Source: Trichuris trichiura (Eukaryota; Nematoda; Enoplea; Trichinellida; Trichuridae). From it: a DNA stretch of 64,000 bases. Below are positions 22,518-33,312 of the stretch, one piece after another; position 1 is the first letter of the stretch, and each line of letters opens with the position of its first letter. The stretch lies in contig JBAJFE010000014.1 of the NCBI GenBank assembly GCA_037903355.1, forward strand, positions 558,001 to 622,000, in the 5' to 3' direction. The position numbers and the translations under genes were made by a program. Under the pieces are notes generated by a model. That model made no database searches, was not told where the DNA came from, and saw only the letters and a list, made by a program, of their open reading frames with translations.

Positions 22518-22842
22518 GGCAGTAGTTGCAAGATTGACTTTCAACTGAGTAAAGTGTTCAACTGTTCGACTGCACTGTGGCGACTATTGCTATCGTTTAG
22601 CGCGAACCTAACAGTTTCAATACTCATGGATAAACAGGCCACTTAACAAACGTCTGTGACAGGGAAAGGGCACAAACTTTACTTTTCCAAAAGGACCAAC
22701 TGTCTATATCACACCAAAACACACGTATATTTCCTAACGGTCAAGTGAAAGAGTTCGCAGGTTAAGAATATGTTCCTTTATCCGACACTTTATACTTCTT
22801 CAGTCGATTCCGTGGCTTGTCGATGACGAAACGTATTAATAA

Positions 22843-23339
22843 TGTGTACAGTCGAACCATGCAATGTATCGTAATTGCGGCGCAGAATCACTCCCCGTTA
22901 CCACTAAGTTTATTTAATAGCAAAGCGTCATGCGAAAGGTCAGCGAAGTGCAATTTTATCAATCCGTCAATGCCATCACACGTGCAGCGTCGTAGTCGGC
23001 TGCTGACGAATAGTTGAGAAGCCTGACGTGTAATAAAGAAAACTTTACTGTCAACGAGAGCAAAGGCGCTGAAAAGCGAGTACCCAATGTCGCAAGAACC
23101 AGAATGCGTCATACCCCGAGCAGCGCGCTTAAATACCCCTACTTGGCCTGCGCATTGGTCACTTAACCGGCATAGGTCATGGATCGGCGGCCAGGAGATT
23201 TGACCAGGGCCCGGCGCAGATCTTCGACGACACGGCAAATACTGATGTTTTTGCCTGAGGAAAACATCCGCGGCAAACATGTTGCGCCCGCCTGGGGATC
23301 CAGGACGTACAGCCACCAGCACATTACGCTTAGCTGACA
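22843..23339 (-). mobile_element. LTR-like block in the palindrome spacer
   Basis: On the minus strand it begins TGTCAGC, has a TATA-like GGTATTTAAGCG, a TTAAATAAAC near its end, and closes with GTACA or CACA. It is GC-rich compared with its surroundings and contains a minus-strand frame with no known protein motif. No target duplication could be assigned, so ends and class are uncertain. Confidence 0.35.
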
Positions 23340-23344
23340 TTATG

Positions 23345-23459
23345 ATTGATCTTCGGTTCACTGCTTTAACCTGTTTGATGCATCTGTAAATAAACTTCAA
23401 ATGCCCTACAAGCAAATGGATGAGCAAATCGTTAGAGAAAGTACGGAATAATTCTATAC
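23345..23459 (+). repeat. Dispersed 115-bp repeat, spacer copy
   Basis: Matches both arms of the fold-back repeat at 32,875-33,156 (shared GATCTTCGGTTCAC, CTGTAAATAAACTTCAAA and GAGCAAAT motifs) at roughly 80% or better. Single arm only here. Confidence 0.75.
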
Positions 23460-24775
23460 GCAGTCATTCGCGCCTGAATCAAAAGTAGCATCACCACGTG
23501 TTTCTTGCTGTCTCCGTTTGTTCTCTACCTCTTGTTTATATTTTTCAACTTTACTACACTTGCTTTTTTCTATTGACTTGATCGTTGTGCGCTGAATACG
23601 CTTATTCTTACGGAAATCGTCCGGTTGCAATTGTTGGAAATACATTGACTTATACAGTACTGCACATCACCAAAATCTGTCTACCGTGTTCTAACCAATA
23701 AACGGTGTACTCTGCGTTCGAAGTTACAACAACAATATACAGCAAACTGATTTTCAAGGCTCTCAGATTATGGAATACAGGATATCATAAAGTCTAGGCT
23801 GTGTGCATTATTCTTCACATCTGGCATCAAACACTCTAACAATTGTATTATGTTTTCGACAGTGATGAAACAAAGAAGAACTTTCTTGTTCTTGCTCAAA
23901 TTTAAACTGAGCTCACCCAGAGAGTTCTCATTGTTGCACACAAACCTACTTTATCTCGTAATAGGTAAATGATAGACCAATGAACAGTCGTCGTTATTAT
24001 TTAGCCAAGTACGCTCTCAGATCATCAGAACAAAGCTGCAGCCGTAACACTTTAGAAGCTGATGAGAATGAAGACTGAAAAGCAAATGAAAGGAAAGCTG
24101 AGATCTAATTATACAATTATTATTTCAGCTTGAAAGGTGTTGCATGGCATCAACTGCCGAGTGCTTCGTTGCTCACGCTCCAGCTAGCCGTCTCCGCTTT
24201 TGATTTTTTGGGCAGTCGCTCAAGCATTTCTAGTGTACTTCATTTGCGTGCTTCTTCACCGACTAATACTTCGCCGTATCCAATGATGGGAATGTGTTTA
24301 GAAGTTCACGATGCATTCCGCAGTGATCACTATGCCCTTTCGTTCATTTTTTCACGTAAGCAGCTTAGATAGGGTTGACACTAAAACGTTTTTTAACCCG
24401 TAACCTGTGGTCGTTCAGCTATATTTACCTGTTTCGCTTTTGGTTAAAAGTTGAGTCATAGAAGCACACTCTTACTAGTGCTAATGGAGATTAATTTTTA
24501 GAGAAGCTGCAGTCTTGCCAAAAAAATTATATTAATGCTTTAAAGGGGCCACTTTTAGTGTAGCAAGGAGAAAATTATTTTCGCTAGAGTAACTTTGAAT
24601 GTTTTCAAAAATTGTCAGTACCCTAAAAAGCAGCATTTTCTCCGTAAATTTGTTTGCATTCTAAAATCTCACATACGCTATGGAAAGAACGTTACTTTCT
24701 TCCAAAATAGCTTCATATAACTGTAAAGGAAATTTTCTGGACCGGAGTGTAACACATACAGCGTTGACATAAAGC

Positions 24776-24840
24776 TTAGTAAGAACATTCTGGCGGATAC
24801 TGGCAGGACGTACCCATCTGTTTGCACAACTCGCTGCACA
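24776..24840 (-). CDS. Candidate Cys-rich alternative last exon, arm 2
   Basis: Counterpart of 20,980-21,044 with a better acceptor (GTCTTCAG). Reads CSELCKQMGTSCQYPPECSY and stop. Differences from arm 1 within the exon leave the cysteines and stop unchanged. Confidence 0.25.
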
Positions 24841-25425
24841 CTGAAGACTTACTCCTTTCTCTATTTCATACAAAGGAATTTTGCAGATAAAACTGTTATT
24901 CCATTCCCTGTTAAACGTTACGGGTTGAATTATTCCAAATTCTAGGTTACGTATATCCATCAACGCATTTACCGATTATTCAATTGTGCTGGATCTTTTG
25001 ATCAGCTTTTCTTTTAAAACATCCTTTGTAAAAGCAGACGTAAGAGTTTGCAGTTAGTGCAAGCAGATAACGTTTCTCATAGAAATTGCCAGTCAGTTTG
25101 AGTTTAGATTTATGGCAGCGTTGGCTTACTAATCTGAACACATATTAGAAAGGTTATTGTTGAGCAAACAGTCAGGAAAACGTGCATCGCTTTCTTCGTC
25201 AGGAATCCGCAGTCCTACCTCTAATGCAGCACTCAAAGTAGTCAGCAGCGTGTTTACACAATAAAAAACTACAGACGCTTCGCACGTTAACCTGTTGAAC
25301 ATAACGTTGCAATTTCGAACAAAAAACTTTCAATGCATTTATTATGCAACAGCGACACAGTGAACATACTTCAATCCTATTTACACCGGATATCCGCGGG
25401 GAAGCTTCGTGCCGCTCATTGCAAA

Positions 25426-26772
25426 CTAATAACGACCACGAGATGACGCAACGGATGATACGCGAGACGTTGCACGCGAGGACATACGGGACGATGCTCG
25501 GGATGATGGCGGTGGCAAAGGCTTTGGCTCAGGATGGAGAATTGCTGCAAGCAGAAAGTGTCCCTCGATATCACTGTGATAAAAAATTGTGTAATAATTT
25601 TCTCTCTTTATTCAAAGTAACAGTGCTAGAGTACGCCACGTTGCAAGGAGCCTGATGTAAGGAAATACGGTTTAGTGAGATATTATGTGTGGCCGTAGTC
25701 TAACAAGTCGCAAAAGATTTTTAATCCTTTGCGCATTGAAGATGTTATAACTCATGAATGGATTTAATAGTTACATATGCACTTAACCTATTGTGGCACT
25801 GTGTGCTTACTTGTGAAATGATTATGTTATCCTGGAAGAGTCCATGCTAAAACTAACCTGCCACGCATTCGTCCAGGCATTTTAAGTATGCCTTGAAGTG
25901 GTCTCCTTTCTGGCTCTTTTTCCATTGAAGACGATGTCCTAGGCAGGTTGACGCTGAGCACCTGATCCGTGCTTCGACATCCGGTCGCTGAAACGGAAAG
26001 GAAGTCATCGCATTTATAGCTTAACAACAGCTGTTTGGAAACTGTGCTTTTCCATCTCCTGCACGACGCGGATGGTATTTGATGCAAGGTAATTATCTGA
26101 CGGAACGTTTATAAAATTTGCGCAAAGGAATCACGCGTGTGATTGCATTTTGGTATTTCTCGTTTGAGAAGATAGCTGCCGAATATGTGATCATTTCTCA
26201 AAGATTCCAACCAAGAATATGAAACTGTTTTTGCCGGCAAACAACGTTATTAAAAGATATTGGAGGTTCAAGTAGAAAAGATGTTGAAAATAAAAATGAC
26301 AAAGAAACCATGACGCATTTCCTGGCACTTGTGCTAAACATTCGTTCAAAGTTAGAACAAGATTAATTACAAATATTGTGGAAATTATTGTCATTATCCA
26401 GACAAACATGCTCACTGTCAGCTTCAACGCAAAAATGTCGCTCTTATCATCCCCCATTTCCACAGTATAGCTAATTACACGTTTGTTGTTCTTCTTCATA
26501 TAGGATTTCTCACGTTTTTGAACCACGGATTATAAGTTGCTGTAGTTTTTGCCGCCAGGTAATTACGGCGAATAATATTCAGGAACTCGAGACCCTTTAT
26601 ATTTTCTGTGAATATGTGCTCAGCAAATTGTTAATTTGAATAAAGCGTGGAACACTGATGCTACATAGCGTTTGTCCATTGGCTGAGAAACTGAAACGCT
26701 TACCAAAGCTTCAGCTTCGAAGTAAAAAGCAGCTAGAAGAATTGACAAGGCAATGAAACCAGTGGAATGCAT
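25426..26772 (-). CDS. Secreted cysteine peptide with Ser/Arg tail, arm-2 copy (3 exons)
   Basis: Exons in transcript order 26772-26704, 25987-25858 and 25544-25426, with the same phases and lengths as the arm-1 gene. The protein differs from the arm-1 copy only by Phe to Leu at residue 12 of the signal peptide. Exons 2 and 3 and their intervening intron are identical at DNA level. It retains a canonical TATAAAAG box (26,801-26,808), which the arm-1 copy has lost, so this may be the better-expressed copy. Both copies look functional. Function unknown; a secreted cationic peptide is inferred. Confidence 0.7.
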
Positions 26773-26800
26773 GATCACGATCACACCTCTTACCACTTCG

Positions 26801-26808
26801 CTTTTATA
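26801..26808 (-). promoter_or_regulatory. TATA box of arm-2 peptide gene
   Basis: TATAAAAG on the minus strand, 36 bases from the ATG at 26,772. Spacing and sequence match the box before 13,983. Confidence 0.5.
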
Positions 26809-29784
26809 CTTAGGTTCTGTTTGATCTTCATGTGTACATGTGAGGTGATCTGACTGCATTTCTGATTAAAAATTAAGTGCAAACAACTTTCGGATTTGTT
26901 AGCCTGACTTTTACAATGAATAATTGTATCATAACTGGAAAGCAATGCAGTGATGGTTTTGGGAATACTCTCTGTTACTCACTTTGAAAAATGTTCAAAG
27001 ACGTAACCTGCTAGTCGCGTAATAGTTGTGTACCCAACTAGGAAATCGATTGGCGTGAAATGTATTCAGTCACTAAATATAAAATTTCGAGCTGCCAAGG
27101 GGCGATTACCTGACAATCTTCTGTTCAAATTCAATAGGTCTGTTTGCGGTAGCTTTGTTTATTCTGGAATGGATAGCGAAGATTAAGGCCACATTGTTCA
27201 AAGTTGACGAATTGTGTACTTCAGTGCTTTTAATACTTATGCTTTCCCGCTCTTTTGTACAATTTTTTCTTCCATTTTCATTCCATTGATGCCAGCCTCA
27301 CTGTATTTGTCCTTCATCGTAATTCGAGTGCTGCCCATAATGTTTTCATGGCACGTGTAGTGACTAAGCGGGCCATTTCAATGCTCATCTATGAAGCGAA
27401 GCAGATACTAAGAACGACTGCATGTTTTTATCAGAATCACGTCTAGACCCATTGATGCAAACCTTTTAGCACAGATTGCGCAGTAATATGCAAGTTTGGG
27501 GCGCAGCACTCAAATTCTTTTCACTTCGCGCTACTCCATGCCATTGGGTAGTATTATTAAGTCAGTACTTAGGAAGTAATCCGTAGTGCTTCTGCAATGA
27601 CTGATAAACGTTAATTTGACCGCAGGCAGCTTTTTCCCGCGTCCTGAACAAAGAAGACATTACTGAAAGATTATGCTTTTTTTCCACTCAGAAATTGCCT
27701 ATTTTCTTGGTTGCATTAATCGTTTTAATGTGATCGTTAGCTATGTTTCAAGCTTAAGTGTGCTTCGTATGCAGTATCCAAATGCGCATTGGGCTGTGAC
27801 ATTTCCTAAGACGCCTTTGAGGTATCAGTGACCTCTTCCTCTTTTTTCTGAGTTGAAGTTTTGCTTGTTCAATGCTGGACCGGTGTTGCTGATCAAGCAA
27901 GACTTCTGCTAGGATTTTTGCCTTGCATGTATTAAAGTCTTTGAATATCTTTTTTGTGCGACGGCTAGTTTCAATGAGTTGCGGTTAAAATTAGCAGACT
28001 TTATCAGGAACACGCGTGCGTTACAGCTATTTTCATTATTTTTAGGAACTGATTACTGGCATCAACATTATTTCTAATAGGTTAAGCAAAGATGCGTCAA
28101 CCATGCTATCTTCCATCTTTGTCGTTTTCTTTTTCAATATACTGAGGCGGACGATGTTGAAAGTGGTGGGTTAATCTTTCCCTTTCACGGATAAGAGAGG
28201 CAGGAGGGTTTGGCACCAGTGCTAACACCCTTCCTACAAATTCCTGAAACGGTGCAGCGAAATCGATCATTGACATTAGACTGGCTGTTGCCCGTTTTAT
28301 CACGGCAAAAGAAAGAAATGATCATACCCAGTATTGAATTTGCTGCGGGAAATTTTTCAGGGCGCCAACAGCATTTCCAGTCGGTGAACATGACCTGGAG
28401 CGTGAGATCTGCGGTTTAAAACAACGAGTTTCCAACAAGCTTCATTTACAGCGCAGGGCGAAAAGCGAAACAGAAAAGAGGCAAAATTAAAACTTTTCTT
28501 CTTCATGTTGTTCTTTTAATTTGCAGTTAAACGATTGCGCTATTTTCTGCTTATCGTCGTCTGCTCAACGCGTTTTGCAGTATTTCTTTGAGTTCTTCCC
28601 TGAAGTAATGAATGTCAAGTCCATGTAGAGGACGGTGGCTGCGAGCATGAATGTAAGCGCAACGAAAGGGGTAACTACTAATGTGCTTTACTAGATTTGT
28701 CTGAGGGGACTGGCTCACAACCGAATCATCCTTCTGGGTCAAACCCAACTGTTAACTCCAGCAGCCAGCGTGCCTGCCGAAAAAGTTAGTAAGGAAATGT
28801 GGACGTTCAGAACTGAAGATCAGGGGTTGTTAATAATGATAGACAGGAAGAAGATAAAACGTCTGCTTCTCTTCCTTCCGCTCCTTGTGTCTTGAAAGAA
28901 GTACGTTGGCAGTATATTCATGTTAGTATTTCCTTAAACAAGTTTCCTGATTATTACTGGGCTACTCCATTGAAGTCGTTCTGTCGGACCACTGAGCTCC
29001 CTCTCCCCCAATTTCAGCTGTTCTTCAGATCCTGCAGTGAAAGATAAGAACTGTCTTTACAGATGCTATACATTACATGCACAGAAATCCGCTTCCTTTG
29101 CGTTGGAAAACTGCAGCTTTATACGGACATTTGAAAGCACCAGGGCGATTTGTTGAAGCCGTTTTAGCCTGAGGATAATATGAACTGGCCAACCTTGCTT
29201 TCGCAAGTTCACCACTGAGTATTTCCGGGGCAGTTTTTTCATTTTGGCAAATGTTTTAATAGCAAGGCAGAACATGTCAATCTTGCTGGACTCTCAAAGG
29301 CTTAGGAATAATGTGGTTTTTGTCTTACCGTTACAAAAGCTATTTGAAACGATAAGAACTCACAGATACAAAGCCTGAGTTCTCAGCTGAATCAAGCGAG
29401 CAGTCATTGCGAGATAAAACCAACGTCGCTTAATGCATTACTTGAAACGTCTGGCAATGCACAGTGCTCACAACAGATCAGCAGACGTATTTGACTTAAT
29501 TTTTAATTCCATAACCTGCTCATCTTTGTTTCATCACGTGATCACCAGTGCTTTAATAATCCATGGATTTTTTAAAGAAAAGCAGGTTCGTTATGAAAGC
29601 ACGATTTTATTGCTACCTCCGTTCCGAAAACAGTGAGCAGCCCAATAGGGTAAATGCCAATTCACGGGCGCTTTACACTTTTGTCTACCAACAGTAAAAT
29701 TGCGAATGAGTATAATCGTTTCATATATTTAGTATGATACCCGCCTTTAAGTTGCAGTTGTAACAAGTATTGACAAACAAACAT

Positions 29785-29903
29785 TCATTTTCTCCTTATA
29801 TCTTCACGTTGGTGAGATGGTTTACGGGTTGCTGCACGGGAGGATATACGTGATTTTTCTTTGGATGATCTTCAGGTTGGCTTTTTCTCTTTAGAAACGG
29901 CAT
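29785..29903 (-). pseudogene. Broken last exon of the Ser/Arg-tail gene, arm-2 remnant
   Basis: Aligns with exon 3 of the gene at 13,983 (16,182-16,360), with the acceptor region kept. Read in the same phase it meets TGA after ten residues, where arm 1 has CGA. It is also 60 bases shorter because most of the tail repeat units are absent. Exons 1 and 2 have no counterpart beyond it, so it is an orphan exon. Confidence 0.75.
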
Positions 29904-29969
29904 CTAGAAGTAAACATTGTGGCTCCATTACAGTGACGTAAATGAAGTGTGGCACTCTGTGAATGTGCT

Positions 29970-30114
29970 GCAAATCATCCCCTCAGCGTAATGTAGAGAG
30001 CATGTAAAAGGACTGCCTGTGAATGTGCATTACAATCGCAGCTTAAGGAAGCCCACTACGCCAGAAGAATGGGGCATCAAGCATGGATGGCGGTGAGGGA
30101 ACAATTTCATTCCG
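29970..30114 (+). pseudogene. Second copy of the 12.4-kb coding-looking repeat
   Basis: Roughly 80% similar to the reverse complement of 12,431-12,579. Translated in the matching frame, it keeps RTACECALQ and HYARRM but has an in-frame TAG, so it is dead. It lies immediately outside arm 2. Confidence 0.55.
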
Positions 30115-31239
30115 CGTAGCAGAAGTGCCACGGGAGAGCGTAGCTGTTTGAGCGACTCCTCCAAGGAACGGCTTGCAACCATAAAGACCAACCCAACGGG
30201 TGGCGCAATTACGCTGATGACGGGTCATGGCTAGACCCGAAAACCTCGTAAATTACGTTTTTGCAATAAACGTTAATCAAACAACGGGTTGAAAATACCG
30301 CGAAAAACTTAGAGGAAAATTTTTTAAAAATCCATTATGAAGAAAAGGAAGAAACTGATTGTTGTTGACAAATGCGAGTCAGCCGACTAAATTATTAATG
30401 TTCTACCCATCTTTTCTCAAAGCTGTAGCACTGCTCGTATGTTCAACCAAATGGGATCACTTATAATGTTCAAAAATGGATGTTTTTAACGGCCTTTGAG
30501 GATACTTTAAACCGAGGTTACGGTTTTGGACAGTTGTGAATGAGATTTTCTATTATCCGTAGCTCTCGGATCTACCTGCGATCTGCCTCCAGGAAAGAAG
30601 GAAATGTTTTATTTTCCGCTAATGACTCGGAAACTTCAGGTAATAAAAGTACTATTGAGTAACAAAAAATAATTAATACATAAAAGATAATATAGCAAAC
30701 GTAACAAGCAATGATGTGGAAAGGAAATTTCTATTACGTCTTTACAAAAAAATTTCACAGAATATCGGACTTCCAGATTAGCCCCTGTAGTCGCGTTGTT
30801 GTGAATCATAATAACCAAGCCTGGTCTGTAAGACTAGCCATGTTGTCAATAATACAGTTTTAAAAAAGGCTTTTGAATAATACAATCGCTGAGGATGGGA
30901 GAAGAATGGATCTGAAAACTCAGGAGGAAAAACCTGGTTGTCAACGAGTCCCACCGTAGAGAAAGCTTGCCATGAAAATGCCATGTACGAGTGGTGTTAG
31001 CTTAAAGAAAAGCAGGTCCACCTGCAACATTCATTCGAATGCAATGCAATACCTAGCTCAGAAAGTCTTATAAACATAATTGTATGGCAAGTTCTTTTAG
31101 CTTAAACACTTACTGAGAAGTATGAAATGGTTTTGCGCAATAAAAACAGTGAAACGCATGCGGGCAACTTTCAAAAGCACAGGATCCGTTATAACTGTTT
31201 AATTGTCTTGTCCCAATAATATTTGCCTGTCCATAAATA
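30115..31239. other. Intergenic, nothing supported
   Basis: No exon or element recognised between the repeat copy and the Nup58 stop. Confidence 0.5.
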
Positions 31240-33312
31240 TCAAGGCTTGCCGCGCTTGTAGATGGCAGAAGGGCTCAAAAACGAAACGCCGGTGGTTCTT
31301 GCTGGAAAATTAGTCGTACCTGCAAAGTTCAATATACTGTAATCGCGAATGCCAACAGAACATGAAAAGCCTACTCAAAGCAGAAGGATTTCCTAAACCG
31401 CTGGCTGGGGCAACACCGGTGGTAAGAAAAGTGCTCAAAGCCCCGCGCAGTGAACCAGCTTAAAAACTTCGGTTTTTAAGAATAAAACCAAATTGTTGTA
31501 TACCTGCTTTCAATGCGGAATTCGTTGAAAGAAAACTACTATGCGAAGGTTGAAACGGATCTGGTCCTTTAACATTTAGTCGCTGGTCATTGTCTGAAAT
31601 CTGAGTCAGCCGCTGAGGCTGTCCAAATTTGGCACTATACATCTGCAGAAGAATAAAGTTACAGAGAAGAAACTTCATTGTAGATTTAAGGGATACCTTA
31701 AGCTGTTCATGTGCTTCGTAATAGCGACTAGCGATGGATAAAAATGCTTCGTTCAGCTTATTTAAACTCATCCTAAGATCTGAATACGCAGAGACGAAAA
31801 GTTGGAATCTTATAAATGAAAGAAATAGACCTTCAGCGGTAAACGTTGTTGTTTTAGTGCCTTTGAGGTAATTCTCCAGTTGGTCGCACTGTTCGATCAG
31901 CTGCTGCAGTTGATTCTCGTAAACTGAGACAAGGTGGAATAGATATCTAGAAAATTACCTAGTAATTCAGGCAACTAAAGCTACAAAAAAAAGAAAGGTA
32001 CTGAAACAGAATTTTAAGATCAGTTGTGTGGACCGACTCGTATACGCGCTGAGCATTTTCGCTCTGCCTTAGATCCTAGAAAGCTGACATTACGTATCCT
32101 ATAAGGAATAGTAAATGCAAGTAACTTACGTATCTGACTTCCTCCCTCAAAGTTCTGGCCTTCTTCGCTGTCCTGTAGACAATGCGCAACGCTTTGTTAA
32201 GGTCTACTGATAATGCTTCCATGTCCTCTTCAACTTTCAATAGTCGTCGTGCATCAAAATTCATCATTTCGTCAATCACCAATCGGTTGGACTTTATTTC
32301 CTCTCTGGAATTACGAAGCGGTGCAACAAAACAATTCTAAGAAAATTCGAATACTTCAATTCTGTGACGAGCGCAAGCACCTCTTTAGGTAATAGGCTGT
32401 CCTTCGGGCTGGTGAACCTAGCATACCGATGCTAGAATTAAACTTCCCGCAAAACTACTAGTCAGTATATACTGCTTCTGTCCCGAAGGGGTTTCTGCTT
32501 GCTGATTACTGCTTGAGACCAAAACACCACCAAGTCCAACGCTTGGAACCGCTGGTGCTGAGGTTGTTGTGGTTGTTGCAGTGGCGCTTGTCAAACCACC
32601 AAGCCCAAAAGATTGGGAAGCAGTGGCAGGGACAGACGGAAACATACTGGCAGTGGTGAAGGTCGGTAGTTTGAATCCTGACGTCCCGGACGGAGCATTT
32701 CCTCAAAACAATAGTTGCGTTAAGGCGCTACGATAAACTACAGGAACTCTTTAGTGCTCAAAATACGAAATGTTCGTTTGTTTGTTAAAATATACGAAAT
32801 CTTTTTGAAAATTCATCCAGGGACTTATTTAAAAGAGTAGCAAGTTTAGAATTTACAACCTTTAAGAATCCATGGTTGATCTTCGGTTCACGGATTTGGC
32901 CTGTTTGACGTGTCTGTAAATAAACTTCAAAATGCCCTACCAGCGAATAGACGAGCAAATTGTTAAAGAAAATACAGATCAATTCTATAACATGTACCGT
33001 AATTCTACAATTCTATACCGTCTATACCACTTCTAAAACGGTGTATAATTGTTCTGTATTTTCTCTAACAATTTGCTCATCCATTCACTGGTAGGTTATT
33101 TTGAAGTTTATTTACAGACACATCAAACAGGCCAAATCCGTGAACCGAAGATCAACTATGAAACAACCTAAGCCTGTTAAAAGACACCCCGTCTTTTGAT
33201 ACCTTTAAGAATGGTAAAATTCTGCCACCCGTAAAGAACGTTGCAATACTTTTTTTCAGTTTCTATGCAACAGCTTACCGAAGAGCCCTGACGATTGCCC
33301 AAACAAGTTCAT
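31240..33312 (-). CDS. Nup58: Nucleoporin Nup58/p45, FG channel nucleoporin (10 exons)
   Basis: Transcript order: 33312-33279, 32701-32473, 32417-32355, 32304-32130, 32075-32002, 31946-31831, 31779-31697, 31642-31504, 31458-31375 and 31319-31240. All phases agree, giving 358 residues. The protein begins MNLFGQSSGLFGN, with FG and GLGG motifs in a Ser/Thr/Ala-rich N-terminus (SFGLGGLTSATATTTTT). It continues into the conserved coiled-coil domain: LLKVEEDMEALSVDLNKAL, then HLVSVYENQLQQLIEQCDQL, then TAEDLRMSLNKLNEAF, which line up with the alpha-helical region of vertebrate Nup58. It ends IYKRGKP, like the KRGKR end of the vertebrate protein. Nup58 acts with Nup62 and Nup54 in the central transport channel of the nuclear pore. 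It is shorter than the roughly 600-residue vertebrate form because both FG regions are reduced. Most introns are 42-56 nt; intron 1 is about 580 nt and contains a fold-back repeat. Confidence 0.9.
32875..33156. repeat. Fold-back repeat in Nup58 intron 1
   Basis: Two 115-base arms (32,875-32,989 and 33,042-33,156) are inverted copies of each other around a 52-base centre. A third copy of one arm sits at 23,345-23,459. Probably a fold-back or MITE-type element. No target duplication identified. Confidence 0.8.

Larger units (their letters stand above)
22049..23792. other. Palindrome spacer (1.74 kb)
   Basis: Single-copy relative to the arms. It holds a (TG)18 microsatellite, an LTR-like block and one copy of a dispersed repeat, listed separately. 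No gene seen in the remainder. Confidence 0.7.
23793..29915 (-). repeat. Palindrome arm 2 (about 6.1 kb)
   Basis: Inverted counterpart of arm 1. It carries the second intact Ser/Arg-tail gene (25,426-26,772) and a broken last exon (29,785-29,903). Divergence from arm 1 is uneven: most of the arm differs by several percent, but 25,356-26,244 is identical to 19,561-20,449 base for base as far as I can read. Confidence 0.9.

Noticed and set aside
22888..23427. A 179-codon minus-strand open frame in the palindrome spacer
   Set aside because: It spans the LTR-like block and one dispersed repeat copy, shows no protein motif, and has TATA and polyadenylation-type signals inside. Better explained as non-coding LTR sequence.
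21464..24372. Paired 80-codon frames (minus strand 21,464-21,706; plus strand 24,130-24,372)
   Set aside because: Open in both arms, but the differences between copies are mostly amino-acid-changing, with no sign of constraint. Open frames are expected in recent duplicates.
20150..25655. 103-codon frames identical in both arms (minus 20,150-20,461; plus 25,344-25,655)
   Set aside because: They are antisense to exon 3 of the peptide genes. Their identity comes from the 889-bp homogenised tract, not from coding constraint.
18359..27446. Paired 63-codon frames (minus 18,359-18,550; plus 27,255-27,446)
   Set aside because: Conserved only because the arms are recent copies. No motif, no splice context.
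16891..29275. Paired frames at 16,891-17,136 and 29,066-29,275
   Set aside because: The differences change amino acids more often than not, and the reading has no recognisable features.
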